Origin: Jejubacter sp036620675
Lineage (GTDB): Bacteria; Pseudomonadota; Gammaproteobacteria; Enterobacterales; Enterobacteriaceae
Length of the DNA stretch: 64,000 bases
Assembly (NCBI GenBank): GCA_036620675.1
Contig: JAZHEE010000009.1
Reading direction: 5' to 3' (one strand)
Numbering within the stretch: position 1 is the stretch's first letter; each line of letters starts with the position of its first letter. Under the pieces are notes generated by a model. That model did not search any database, was not told the DNA's origin, and saw nothing but the letters and a program-made list of their open reading frames with translations. The translations under genes were made by a program, and so were the position numbers. Below, piece by piece: positions 1 to 8,541 of this stretch.

Positions 1-163
1 AACGGGCTCTTATGCCTTAGTTGTAAGTGTCTACCATGTCCCCGAACAAGTGTTCACTATGTCCCCGGACCGTACACCCGAAACGGGAGAGGGAGTTCCC
101 CGGCAATGAACGGAACAGCTCGCCATATCCATCCTGCCAGCTGTTGCCTTCAAAGGCGGCTTA
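1..163. repeat. Left-edge intergenic sequence with mobile-element-like and REP-like repeats
   Basis: No gene is seen here. Positions 28–75 contain two tandem versions of a motif with the core CATGTCCCCGAAC / CTATGTCCCCGGAC, which resembles the ends of some insertion sequences; I cannot name the element. Positions 72–117 are the reverse complement, with minor differences, of the unit at 57509–57550 in the ushA–ybaK gap (CTCCCTCTCCCG, GTTCCGTTCATT), so the same dispersed repeat family occurs at both ends of the window. The stop codon of cdsH follows at 164. Confidence 0.5.
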
Positions 164-1219
164 CTAATTTGCGAATTTCATCATCTGATCAATTTGCGCC
201 CGCCATGGCTGCGGATCGCCGATGTGTTCCGCCACCCACTGCGGATTGTAGTAAGTTTCCAGGTAGCGATCGCCGCTGTCACACAGTAGCGTCACGATGG
301 CGCCCTGACGCCCTTCGTCACGCATCCTGACCGCCAGCTGTAGCGCCCCCCACATATTGGTACCGGTGGAAGCGCCAGGGCGGCGCCCTAACTGGCTTTC
401 CAGCCACTGCATGGCGGCAACGCTGGCGGCATCGGGAACCCGCATCATCTCGTCGATGGCGTCCGGAATAAAAGACGGTTCAACCCTGGGGCGGCCGATC
501 CCCTCGATCCGGCTACCGATAGTGCTGGAAAGCGACGGGCAGCGCCGTTGCCAGTAATCGAGAAAAACCGAGTTATCCGGGTCCACCACCGCCAGCCGGG
601 TGGAGTAACCTTTACAGCGCAGATAGCGACCGATGGTGGCGGAAGTACCGCCTGTACCAGCGCTCATCACGATATAGTCCGGCACCGGGAAAGGTTCGCT
701 TTCCATCTGGCGGAAAATACTATCGGCAATATTGTTGTTGCCGCGCCAGTCGGTGGCCCGTTCGGCGAAGGTGAATTGATCCATATAGTGGCCGCCCAGC
801 TCCCGGGCAAGCTCTTCAGCAGCGGCGTAAATCTCGCAGGGACTGTCCACAAAGTGGCAGCGACCGCCATAGAAGGTGATTTGCTCTATTTTGCGGCGGG
901 CGGTACAGCCGGGCATCACTGCGATAAACGGCAGACCGAGCAGCCGGGCAAAGTAAGCTTCGGATACCGCGGTAGAGCCGGACGAGGCTTCGATAATCGG
1001 CATACCTTCGCGGATCCAGCCGTTGCACAGGCCATACAGAAACAGTGAACGCGCCAGGCGGTGCTTCAGACTGCCGGTGGGGTGGGTGCTCTCATCCTTC
1101 AGATAAAGATAAATACCGGGGAAGGCGGGCAGCGTCAGCCGAATCAGATGGGTATCGGCAGAACGCTGGTAATCGGCGTTAATTTCGTTAATGGCCCGGG
1201 TGGCCCACTGTCTGTTCAT
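164..1219 (-). CDS. cdsH: PLP-dependent L-cysteine desulfhydrase (CdsH-like)
   Basis: A 351-residue fold-type II PLP enzyme of the cysteine synthase family. The N-terminal PTGSLKHRLA stretch carries the expected PLP lysine. EASSGSTAVSEAYFARLLG is the substrate-loop region and SAGTGGTSATIGRYL is the glycine-rich phosphate-binding loop. In Salmonella the gene in this position, divergent from the ybaO/decR regulator, is CdsH, which degrades L-cysteine to pyruvate, ammonia and hydrogen sulfide. The same divergent arrangement is present here. The ATG at 1219 lacks a strong Shine-Dalgarno but gives the usual length. The exact reaction is inferred from context and family; a cysteine or related synthase activity is the alternative. 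Confidence 0.82.
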   Translation of the reverse strand: MNRQWATRAINEINADYQRSADTHLIRLTLPAFPGIYLYLKDESTHPTGSLKHRLARSLFLYGLCNGWIREGMPIIEASSGSTAVSEAYFARLLGLPFIAVMPGCTARRKIEQITFYGGRCHFVDSPCEIYAAAEELARELGGHYMDQFTFAERATDWRGNNNIADSIFRQMESEPFPVPDYIVMSAGTGGTSATIGRYLRCKGYSTRLAVVDPDNSVFLDYWQRRCPSLSSTIGSRIEGIGRPRVEPSFIPDAIDEMMRVPDAASVAAMQWLESQLGRRPGASTGTNMWGALQLAVRMRDEGRQGAIVTLLCDSGDRYLETYYNPQWVAEHIGDPQPWRAQIDQMMKFAN

Positions 1220-1342
1220 GGCTGGGTATCCGTTTGTCTGTTTGTGCAGCGCTACTTTACTCCGGAGTTCGGAAAAAAGGATTGCTATTTGGCCCCCTTA
1301 CGCCCACCATGATAGAAAATATTTCTCTGTTATGGCGGCTGT

Positions 1343-1795
1343 ATGGATAAAATTGACCGCAGTCTGCTGGCGCTGCTTCAGCAGGACTGTTCGCTCTCTT
1401 TGCAGGAGCTGGCAGATGCCGTTAATCTGACCACAACGCCCTGCTGGAAACGCCTTAGGCGGCTGGAAGAGTCGGGGATCATTCAGGGCCGGGTGGCGAT
1501 GCTGGATCCCGAAAAGCTGGGGCTGGGGCTAACGGCCTTTGTGCTTATCAAAACCCAGCAGCACAGCAGTCAGTGGTACAACCAGTTTGTGGCGGCGGTA
1601 GACGCCATGCCGGAGGTGCTGGGCTTCTGGCGTATGGCAGGGGAGTATGACTATCTGATGCGGGTTCAGGTGGCGGACATGAAGCGCTACGACGACTTCT
1701 ATAAACGCCTGGTAAACAGTGTGCCGGGCCTGAGCGATGTAACTTCGAGTTTCGCCATGGAACAGATAAAATATACCACTGCGTTGCCGCTTTGA
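1343..1795 (+). CDS. decR: DecR, Lrp/AsnC-family cysteine-responsive regulator
   Basis: A 150-residue Lrp/AsnC regulator. The N-terminal winged helix-turn-helix spans about residues 4–60 (LSLQELADAVNLTTTPCWKR). It is followed by the RAM ligand-binding domain, and the C-terminal half (SFAMEQIKYTT) is nearly identical to E. coli DecR (YbaO). In E. coli and Salmonella DecR activates cysteine-detoxifying genes when cysteine is high. It is divergent from cdsH across 123 bp, which is the likely place for its binding sites. The ATG at 1343 gives the family's normal length. Confidence 0.93.
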   Translation: MDKIDRSLLALLQQDCSLSLQELADAVNLTTTPCWKRLRRLEESGIIQGRVAMLDPEKLGLGLTAFVLIKTQQHSSQWYNQFVAAVDAMPEVLGFWRMAGEYDYLMRVQVADMKRYDDFYKRLVNSVPGLSDVTSSFAMEQIKYTTALPL

Positions 1796-1861
1796 ACCCG
1801 GGTAACCCTTTTTTGTTCTGTTGCGCCCAGCCGCGGGTCGGCGAGATCAGGAATTTGTCGC

Positions 1862-3631
1862 GTGCGATTATTTGCTCAATTAAGCTGGTTTTTTCTCCGC
1901 GAATGGCGGCGCTACCTTAGCGCAGTATCCCTGCTGATACTGGTCTCCATTCTGCAACTGATCCCGCCCAGGCTGGTGGGGGTTATTGTGGATGGCGTGA
2001 CTGAAAGCCATTTCACTACCGGGCAAATCCTGAAGTGGATTGGTCTGATGGCGCTGATTGCGGTGATGGTCTATCTGCTGCGCTACTTCTGGCGCGTGCT
2101 GCTGTTTGGCGCTTCTTATCGCCTGGCGGTGGAGCTGCGCGAGTCGTTCTATCGCCAGCTTTGCCGCCAGAATCCCGCCTTTTACCTGCGTCACCGTACT
2201 GGCGATTTGATGGCCCGGGCCACCAACGATGTGGACAGGGTCGTATTCGCCGCCGGGGAAGGGGTGCTGACGCTGGTGGATTCGCTGGTGATGGGTTGTG
2301 CGGTACTGATTGTTATGAGCACGCAAATCAGCTGGCAATTGACGCTGCTGGCGCTGCTCCCTATGCCGGTCATGGCGGTGGTGATTAAACGCTATGGCGA
2401 TATGCTGCACCAGCGCTTTAAACTGGCTCAGGCGGCTTTTTCCGTCCTGAACGATCGCACTCAGGAGAGCCTGACCAGTATCCGCATGATCAAATCCTTC
2501 GGACTGGAGGACAGACAGTCTGCGCTGTTCGCCGATGAAGCGCGCGATACCGGCGAGCGTAACCTACGGGTGGCTCGTATCGACGCCCGCTTCGATCCCA
2601 CTATTTATATCGCCATCGGAATGGCCAATTTGCTGGCGGTAGCTGGTGGCAGCTGGATGGTGATTCAGGGAACGCTGACCCTGGGGCAACTGACCAGTTT
2701 CACCATGTATCTTGGTCTGATGATTTGGCCGATGCTGGCGCTGGCGTGGATGTTTAACATCGTTGAACGCGGCAGCGCCGCATACAGCCGCATTCGGACG
2801 CTGCTGGCAGAAGCGCCAGCGATTGTCGACGGCGACCAGCCGCTACCCGCCGGGCGGGGAACGCTTCAGATGGATGTGAAGTCGTTCCACTATCCCGAAA
2901 CGGCTGCGCCGACGCTAACCAATATCGCATTCACTCTGACTCCCGGCCAGATGCTGGGGCTGTGTGGCCCGACCGGATCTGGTAAGAGCAGCATACTGGC
3001 GCTGATTCAGCGCCACTTCGACCCCGATCCTGGTGAAATTTGTTTCCATGGTATGGCGCTAACCACACTGCGCATTGATGACTGGCGCGCCCGGCTGGCG
3101 GTGGTGAACCAGGGGCCTTTCCTGTTTTCCGATACGGTGGCGGCTAATATTGCTCTGGGCCGCCCGGACGCCACCCGGCAGCAGATAGAAGAGGCGGCGC
3201 GGCTGGCCTGCGTGCATGACGATATCCTGCGTCTTACCAATGGCTATGACACCGAAGTGGGGGAGCGCGGGGTGATGCTCTCCGGCGGTCAGAAGCAGCG
3301 TATCGCTATTGCCCGGGCTCTGTTGCTTGATGCTGAAATACTGATCCTCGACGATGCGCTGTCGGCGGTGGACGGGCGCACCGAGCACCAGATCCTCCAG
3401 AACCTGAAAACGTGGGGTAAAGAGCGCACGCTGATTGTCAGCGCCCACCGTCTGTCGGCCCTGACGACGGCCAGCGAGATACTGGTGCTGCAACGTGGTC
3501 AGGTGGCGCAGCGCGGTCGCCATGACCGGTTGGTGGAACAGCCTGGCTGGTATCGCGATATGTACCGCTATCAGCAACTGGAGGCCGCACTGGATGAAGT
3601 GCCGGTCGACGAGGAGGCGACGGATGCGTAA
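1862..3631 (+). CDS. mdlA: MdlA, ABC half-transporter (heterodimer with MdlB)
   Basis: A 589-residue ABC exporter half: about 300 residues of transmembrane domain, then a nucleotide-binding domain with Walker A GPTGSGKSS, signature LSGGQKQR and Walker B ILILDDALSAVD. The residue after the Walker B aspartate is Asp instead of the catalytic Glu, so this ATP site is probably the weak one of an asymmetric heterodimer with MdlB, as in E. coli. Translation starts at a GTG at 1862. The last 8 bp overlap mdlB, implying translational coupling. The substrate is unknown; the 'multidrug' name is historical. Confidence 0.93.
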   Translation: MRLFAQLSWFFLREWRRYLSAVSLLILVSILQLIPPRLVGVIVDGVTESHFTTGQILKWIGLMALIAVMVYLLRYFWRVLLFGASYRLAVELRESFYRQLCRQNPAFYLRHRTGDLMARATNDVDRVVFAAGEGVLTLVDSLVMGCAVLIVMSTQISWQLTLLALLPMPVMAVVIKRYGDMLHQRFKLAQAAFSVLNDRTQESLTSIRMIKSFGLEDRQSALFADEARDTGERNLRVARIDARFDPTIYIAIGMANLLAVAGGSWMVIQGTLTLGQLTSFTMYLGLMIWPMLALAWMFNIVERGSAAYSRIRTLLAEAPAIVDGDQPLPAGRGTLQMDVKSFHYPETAAPTLTNIAFTLTPGQMLGLCGPTGSGKSSILALIQRHFDPDPGEICFHGMALTTLRIDDWRARLAVVNQGPFLFSDTVAANIALGRPDATRQQIEEAARLACVHDDILRLTNGYDTEVGERGVMLSGGQKQRIAIARALLLDAEILILDDALSAVDGRTEHQILQNLKTWGKERTLIVSAHRLSALTTASEILVLQRGQVAQRGRHDRLVEQPGWYRDMYRYQQLEAALDEVPVDEEATDA

Positions 3632-5402
3632 TCTGCGTCAATTGTGGCCGACCCTGAAGCGACTACTGGCTTATGGTTCACCCTGGCGTCGACCCCTGAT
3701 GATAGCGGTGGCGATGCTGTGGATCGCGGCAGCGGCGGAAGTCAGCGGTCCGGCGCTTATCAGCTATTTTATTGATAATATGGTAGCCCAGCATCGGTTG
3801 CCGGTGAAACTGGTGGCGGGGCTGGCCGCGCTCTATCTCTTTCTGCAGATTCTGGCAGCGTCACTGCACTACGCCCAGGCGCTGCTGTTTAACCGCGCTG
3901 CGGTGGGCGTGGTGCAACAGTTGCGCACCGACGTGATGGATGCGGCGCTACGTCAGCCGATTAGCGCCTTCGATACCCAGCCGGTGGGGGAGTTGATCTC
4001 CCGGGTGACCAACGATACTGAAGTGATTCGCGATCTCTACGTTACCGTCGTGGCGACGGTGCTGCGTAGCGCAGCGCTGATAGGCGCCATGCTGGTGGCG
4101 ATGTTCAGCCTGGACTGGCGTATGGCGCTGGTGGCGATAGCCATCTTCCCGGCGGTGCTGGTGGTGATGCTGATTTATCAGCGTTACAGCACCCCCATCG
4201 TGCGCCGGGTACGCAGCTGGCTGGCGGATATTAACGATGGATTTAATGAAGTGATTAACGGCATGGGCGTGATTCAGCAGTTTCGCCAGCAGGCGCGCTT
4301 CGGCGAGCGAATGGGGCGCGCCAGCCGGAATCACTACCAGGCACGAATGCAAACCCTGCGGCTTGACGGCTTTTTGCTGCGTCCGCTGCTGAGCCTGTTT
4401 TCCGCGCTGATCCTGTGCGGCCTGCTGATCCTGTTCGGCTTCAGTCCGCAGGGCACTATCGAAGTCGGGGTGCTGTACGCCTTTATCAGCTACCTCGGAC
4501 GCCTTAATGAACCCCTGATTGAGCTGACCACTCAACAGTCGATGCTACAGCAGGCGGTGGTGGCCGGGGAGCGGGTTTTCGAACTGATGGATCGCCCACG
4601 CCAGCGCTATGGCGACGATACCCGGCCGCTGGCAGGCGGCAGTATCGCCATTCACGGCCTCTCTTTTGCCTACCGCGACCAGCAGTGGGTACTGAAGAAC
4701 ATCGATCTGGAAGTGCCGTCGCGCGGCTTTGTGGCGCTGGTCGGGCACACCGGCAGCGGCAAAAGCACGCTGGCTAACTTGCTGATGGGCTACTACCCCC
4801 TGACTCACGGCGAGATTTTGCTGGATGGTCGTAGCCTGGAAAGCCTGAGTCATGAAGTATTGCGCCATGGCGTAGCGATGGTGCAGCAGGACCCGGTGGT
4901 GCTGGCGGATACGTTCTTCGCTAACGTCACTCTGGGACGTGATATCAGCGAACAGCGGGTCTGGCAGGCGCTGGAGACGGTGCAGCTGGATGCCTTGGCT
5001 CGCAGTATGCGCGACGGGATCCAGACCCGGCTGGGCGAACAGGGGAATAACCTGTCGGTGGGCCAGAAGCAACTGCTGGCTCTGGCCCGGGTGCTGGTGG
5101 CGCCGCCGGAGATACTGATTCTTGATGAAGCTACCGCCAGCATTGACTCCGGTACTGAACAGGCCATTCAGCGGGCGCTGGCGGTGGTGCGCGAGCATAC
5201 CACCCTGGTGGTTATCGCTCATCGTCTTTCCACCATCGTGGAGGCAGATACCATCATGGTGCTGCATCGCGGTCGGGCGGTAGAGCGCGGTACCCACGAG
5301 GCGCTACTGGAAGCCAGAGGCCGATACTGGCAAATGTATCAGCTGCAGCTGGTGGGCGATGAACTACAGGCTGCCGGGCGCGAAGAGACGCTGATTGCCT
5401 GA
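3624..5402 (+). CDS. mdlB: MdlB, ABC half-transporter (heterodimer with MdlA)
   Basis: A 592-residue ABC exporter half: six predicted membrane segments, then Walker A GHTGSGKST, signature LSVGQKQ and Walker B ILILDEATAS with the catalytic Glu that MdlA lacks. The open frame extends upstream inside mdlA, but the ATG at 3624, preceded by GAGGAGG, gives the E. coli-like N-terminus and an 8-bp overlap with mdlA. The two genes form an inner-membrane export complex of unknown substrate. A GC-rich hairpin follows at 5414–5439. Confidence 0.93.
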   Translation: MRNLRQLWPTLKRLLAYGSPWRRPLMIAVAMLWIAAAAEVSGPALISYFIDNMVAQHRLPVKLVAGLAALYLFLQILAASLHYAQALLFNRAAVGVVQQLRTDVMDAALRQPISAFDTQPVGELISRVTNDTEVIRDLYVTVVATVLRSAALIGAMLVAMFSLDWRMALVAIAIFPAVLVVMLIYQRYSTPIVRRVRSWLADINDGFNEVINGMGVIQQFRQQARFGERMGRASRNHYQARMQTLRLDGFLLRPLLSLFSALILCGLLILFGFSPQGTIEVGVLYAFISYLGRLNEPLIELTTQQSMLQQAVVAGERVFELMDRPRQRYGDDTRPLAGGSIAIHGLSFAYRDQQWVLKNIDLEVPSRGFVALVGHTGSGKSTLANLLMGYYPLTHGEILLDGRSLESLSHEVLRHGVAMVQQDPVVLADTFFANVTLGRDISEQRVWQALETVQLDALARSMRDGIQTRLGEQGNNLSVGQKQLLALARVLVAPPEILILDEATASIDSGTEQAIQRALAVVREHTTLVVIAHRLSTIVEADTIMVLHRGRAVERGTHEALLEARGRYWQMYQLQLVGDELQAAGREETLIA

Positions 5403-5413
5403 TGCACCATTCC

Positions 5414-5439
5414 GGGGCGCGCGCTTAACCCGGCGCCCC
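5414..5439 (+). terminator. Possible mdlAB terminator hairpin
   Basis: The arms GGGGCGC (5414–5420) and GCGCCCC (5433–5439) are perfectly complementary and are followed by a short C/T-rich stretch ending in TTTTT at 5448–5452. The loop is 12 nt and the T-run lies about 8 nt away, so termination strength is uncertain. Confidence 0.45.
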
Positions 5440-5453
5440 GTTCCCCGTTTTTG

Positions 5454-5470
5454 CGCACCATAATAGTGCG
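5454..5470. promoter_or_regulatory. NtrC-type binding site upstream of glnK
   Basis: CGCACC-N5-AGTGCG is a 17-bp dyad very close to the NtrC consensus TGCACC-N5-GGTGCA. It lies about 100 bp upstream of the sigma-54 promoter at 5569–5583, a normal enhancer distance. A second 17-bp dyad, TGCATGTCGGTCATGCA, lies at 5498–5514 and could be a second, more divergent site. Confidence 0.7.
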
Positions 5471-5568
5471 TCAATATCCTCCAGTGGTCTTTCAGTCTGC
5501 ATGTCGGTCATGCATTCCCCCCTATCTGAATCCCCACCCGGGGGCCGTTGGCGTTGAATAACGCGTTT

Positions 5569-5583
5569 TGGCATGTCCCTTGC
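5569..5583 (+). promoter_or_regulatory. Sigma-54 promoter of glnK-amtB
   Basis: TGGCATGTCCCTTGC matches the sigma-54 consensus TGGCAC-N5-TTGC, with the -24 GG at 5570–5571 and the -12 GC at 5582–5583. Transcription should start near 5595, about 32 nt before the glnK ATG. With the NtrC-like dyads upstream this indicates induction under nitrogen limitation, as in E. coli. Confidence 0.85.
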
Positions 5584-5626
5584 TTTATCCCCTTGTATGC
5601 GGCTTTTACCCGGACGGAGGGGAATT

Positions 5627-5965
5627 ATGAAGTTGGTTACGGTGGTCATTAAGCCATTTAAGCTGGAAGAGGTGCGCGAGGCGCTCTCCTCTATCGGCAT
5701 TCAGGGGCTGACGGTGACGGAAGTGAAGGGCTTCGGGCGCCAGAAGGGCCATGCGGAGCTGTATCGTGGCGCGGAGTACAGCGTCAACTTCCTGCCTAAG
5801 GTCAAAATAGATATCGCCATTGCCGACGATCAGGTGGATGAAGTGGTGGACGTCATTAAAAACGCCGCCTGGACCGGCAAGATCGGCGACGGCAAGATTT
5901 TCGTCGCCGAGCTGCAGCGGGTGATTCGTATTCGTACCGGCGAAGCCGATGAAGCGGCACTATGA
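5627..5965 (+). CDS. glnK: GlnK, PII nitrogen-signal protein
   Basis: A 112-residue PII protein. The T-loop tyrosine that GlnD uridylylates is Tyr51 (in YRGAEYSVNF), and the C-terminal signature is TGKIGDGKIFV. It binds ATP/ADP and 2-oxoglutarate and plugs the AmtB channel when nitrogen is plentiful. An in-frame upstream extension exists, but the ATG at 5627 sits 8 nt after GGAGGGG and gives the exact family length. It is cotranscribed with amtB (25-nt gap). Confidence 0.97.
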   Translation: MKLVTVVIKPFKLEEVREALSSIGIQGLTVTEVKGFGRQKGHAELYRGAEYSVNFLPKVKIDIAIADDQVDEVVDVIKNAAWTGKIGDGKIFVAELQRVIRIRTGEADEAAL

Positions 5966-5990
5966 CTGGCCTTGAATGGGGATAATTAAG

Positions 5991-7277
5991 ATGAAAAAAC
6001 TGACCTCAAAAATCGGCTGCTGCACGCTGGCTCTGGCGCCGGGTCTGGCGATGGCGGCGCCTGCCGTAGCCGATAAGGCGGATAACGCCTTTATGATGAT
6101 TTGCACCGCGCTGGTGCTGTTTATGACGATACCGGGACTGGCGCTGTTTTACGGCGGGCTGCTGCGCGGGCGAAATGTCCTTTCGATGCTGACTCAGGTA
6201 AGCGTCAGTTTCGCTATGGTTTGCGTACTGTGGGTACTTTATGGCTACACGCTGGCCTTTGGGGAAGGGGGCGCCTTTTTCGGCAATCTTGACCAGATTA
6301 TGCTGAAGGGGATTGAGCTGACGGCCCTGACCGGCTCCTTCTATCAGTATATTCACGTGGCTTTCCAGGGCTCTTTCGCCTGTATTACCGTGGCGTTAAT
6401 TGTTGGCGCCCTGGCGGAACGCATTCGTTTTTCGGCGGTACTGATTTTTGTGGTGGTGTGGCTGACGCTTTCCTATATACCCATCGCCCATATGGTGTGG
6501 GGTGGTGGATTGTTGGGTACTCATGGGGCGCTGGACTTCGCGGGCGGCACTGTGGTGCATATTAACGCCGCGGTTGCCGGTCTGGTTGGGGCCTGGCTGC
6601 TGGGCAAGCGCGTGGGTTACGGCAAAGAGGCCTTTAAGCCCCATAATTTGCCGATGGTCTTTATGGGCACTGCGGTTCTCTATATCGGCTGGTTCGGCTT
6701 TAACGCCGGTTCCGCCAGCGCAGCGAATGAGATTGCCGCGCTGGCTTTTGTGAATACCGTGGTGGCCACGGCAGCGGCGATTCTGGGCTGGATCTTCGGC
6801 GAGTGGGCGCTGCGCGGCAAACCGTCGCTGCTTGGCGCTTGCTCTGGCGCCATCGCCGGGCTGGTGGGCATTACCCCGGCTTGCGGTACCGTGGGTGTTG
6901 GCGGTGCGCTGATTATCGGCCTTGTTGCCGGTCTGGCCGGGCTATGGGGCGTAACGGCGTTGAAACGCTGGCTGCGGGTGGACGATCCCTGCGATGTCTT
7001 TGGCGTCCACGGCGTGTGCGGCATTATCGGCTGCGTGCTGACTGGCATCTTCACCGCCACTTCGTTGGGCGGTACCGGTTTTGCCGATGGCGTGACGATG
7101 GGACATCAGGTACTGATTCAGCTGGAAAGCATCGCCATTACCGTGGTCTGGTCAGGAGTGGTGGCCTTTATCGGCTATAAACTGGCGGATATCGCGGTCG
7201 GACTGCGGGTGCCGGAAGAGCAGGAGCGCGAAGGACTGGACGTCAACAGCCATGGCGAGAACGCCTACAACAACTGA
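5991..7277 (+). CDS. amtB: AmtB, ammonium channel
   Basis: A 428-residue Amt/MEP/Rh channel. A cleavable signal peptide (residues about 1–22, ending AMAAPA) is followed by 11 membrane helices. The pore signatures include HGALDFAGGTVVHI (conserved Asp and first twin His) and FGVHGVCG (second twin His). It conducts ammonium in the inner membrane and is blocked by deuridylylated GlnK, encoded immediately upstream. The ATG at 5991 was chosen over an in-frame ATG 15 nt earlier because it begins the signal peptide. Confidence 0.97.
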   Translation: MKKLTSKIGCCTLALAPGLAMAAPAVADKADNAFMMICTALVLFMTIPGLALFYGGLLRGRNVLSMLTQVSVSFAMVCVLWVLYGYTLAFGEGGAFFGNLDQIMLKGIELTALTGSFYQYIHVAFQGSFACITVALIVGALAERIRFSAVLIFVVVWLTLSYIPIAHMVWGGGLLGTHGALDFAGGTVVHINAAVAGLVGAWLLGKRVGYGKEAFKPHNLPMVFMGTAVLYIGWFGFNAGSASAANEIAALAFVNTVVATAAAILGWIFGEWALRGKPSLLGACSGAIAGLVGITPACGTVGVGGALIIGLVAGLAGLWGVTALKRWLRVDDPCDVFGVHGVCGIIGCVLTGIFTATSLGGTGFADGVTMGHQVLIQLESIAITVVWSGVVAFIGYKLADIAVGLRVPEEQEREGLDVNSHGENAYNN

Positions 7278-7297
7278 GTTATGGCTCCGTGCATTAA

Positions 7298-7320
7298 AAG
7301 CCCGAGCCTCGTTCGGGCTT
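7298..7320 (+). terminator. amtB terminator hairpin, first copy
   Basis: AAGCCCGA-gcctcg-TTCGGGCTT forms a perfect stem just after the amtB stop. It has only two Ts before a repeat element intervenes. A 21/23 match of the same sequence recurs at 7461–7483 on the other side of the element, this time with a proper T-run. Confidence 0.65.
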
Positions 7321-7460
7321 GAGACTGTTGATAAACCTGGGTCAAACGCGGTCGGTCAGAATCGCTGAAAAATAAACAAGGAAAATCAATTTATTGAGTT
7401 TCGGCTGATAAACATTAAAGAGGGAAAAACCACGCTTTTTCCCTCTTTGTCATCAACCTG
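7321..7460. repeat. Dispersed 140-bp repeat element, copy 1
   Basis: By eye this is about 80% identical to 59898–60043, in the same + strand orientation. It contains a 13-bp stem, AAAGAGGGAAAAA / TTTTTCCCTCTTT (about 7420–7449), and the 3' end reads GTCATCAACCTG in both copies. The 5' GTTGAT and 3' ATCAAC form a short inverted repeat. It is flanked by 23-bp direct duplications of the amtB terminator stem. There is no coding capacity. It behaves like a small non-autonomous mobile repeat, but I cannot match it to a named family. Confidence 0.75.
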
Positions 7461-7488
7461 AAGCCCGAATCTCGTTCGGGCTTTTTGC
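7461..7488. terminator. Bidirectional terminator between amtB and tesB
   Basis: The stem AAGCCCGA / TTCGGGCTT is followed by TTTTT on the + strand and ends right at the tesB stop codon (7490). It probably terminates amtB transcripts that read through the repeat, and may also serve tesB. Confidence 0.7.
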
Positions 7489-7489
7489 G

Positions 7490-8353
7490 TTATTCGCCGT
7501 GGCGACGAATAACGCCTTCCTGTACCGATGAAGCGACCAGCTGGCCGTCCCGGTTATAAAATTCTCCGCGCACAAAGCCGCGGGCGCTGGAAGCGGAAGT
7601 GCTCTCTACATCGTAAAGCAGCCAGTCGCTGATATCGAACGGGCGGTGGAACCACATGGAGTGATCGATGGTCGCCACCTGCATGCCGGGCTCCAGGAAC
7701 CCGACCCCATGGGGCTGAAGCGAAACCGGCAGAAAGTTAAAGTCGGACGCGTAGCCCAGCAGATACTGGTGTACGCTCAGGCAGTCAGGCACCGCGCCAT
7801 TGGCTCGCAGCCACACCTGGCGTTTGGGGCCGTCGACGTGCCCTTTGAGCGGGTTATGGAAGGTGACCGGGCGTATCTCCAGCGGTTTCTCGCCCAGAAA
7901 CTTATTGCGGGCCTTTTCAGGTAGCAGGTGAGCCAGCGAGCGGGCGATATCGCTTTCCGATTTCAGCGATTCGGGCGGCGGGGCGTCCGGCATTGTTTTC
8001 TGGTGCTCAAAGCCCGGCTCCGGCGCCTGGAAGGAGACGGTCATATAGAAAATGGGTTTGCCGTTCTGGATAGCGGCGACCCGACGGGCGCTGAAGCTGT
8101 TGCCGTCGCGTAGTACTTCCACATCGTAAACGATGGGTTTCTGGGTATCGCCGGGGCGAAGGAAGTAGCTGTGAAAAGAGTGTGCCAGTCGGGCTTCCGG
8201 CACCGTCTGTTTAGCGGCGGAAAGCGCCTGGCCCACGACCTGGCCGCCGAAGACGCGCTTTAGCCCAAGGTCTTCGCTCTGGCCGCGAAACAGTCCCTCT
8301 TCGATCTTCTCCAGTCGTAGCAGCGTCAGCAAACTATCAAGCGCCTGGCTCAT
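7490..8353 (-). CDS. tesB: TesB, acyl-CoA thioesterase II
   Basis: A 287-residue double-hotdog thioesterase that hydrolyses medium- and long-chain acyl-CoA in the cytoplasm. The C-terminal half carries the catalytic Asp in ATIDHSMWFH, the conserved Ser/Thr in STSASSARGF and the Gln in SSVQEG. The open frame extends to 8647, but the ATG at 8353, after AGAGGAAAG, gives the E. coli length and N-terminus. It is convergent with amtB and divergent from ybaY. Confidence 0.96.
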   Translation of the reverse strand: MSQALDSLLTLLRLEKIEEGLFRGQSEDLGLKRVFGGQVVGQALSAAKQTVPEARLAHSFHSYFLRPGDTQKPIVYDVEVLRDGNSFSARRVAAIQNGKPIFYMTVSFQAPEPGFEHQKTMPDAPPPESLKSESDIARSLAHLLPEKARNKFLGEKPLEIRPVTFHNPLKGHVDGPKRQVWLRANGAVPDCLSVHQYLLGYASDFNFLPVSLQPHGVGFLEPGMQVATIDHSMWFHRPFDISDWLLYDVESTSASSARGFVRGEFYNRDGQLVASSVQEGVIRRHGE

Positions 8354-8541
8354 CTTCTTTCCTCTTATCTGGTCAGTCTCAATGCTTCTCAGTATACCGC
8401 ACAACCCGGCAGGGGCTGATAAGTTCAATTGTCTGATTCCCCGTCCTTTAAGAGGAAAAATCTGGCATGATGTGCCACACTTAGAGGCATATCTGGTGTA
8501 GATCACCCGGTTTGGTATGCATTGATAATAAGGAGAAATCA

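Noticed and set aside
5425..5700. 91-codon minus-strand frame over the glnK promoter
   Set aside because: It covers the NtrC and sigma-54 sites and the start of glnK; no protein features.
7321..7460. ERIC element
   Set aside because: The size is similar to ERIC and it is intergenic, but the conserved ERIC central palindrome and ends are not present.
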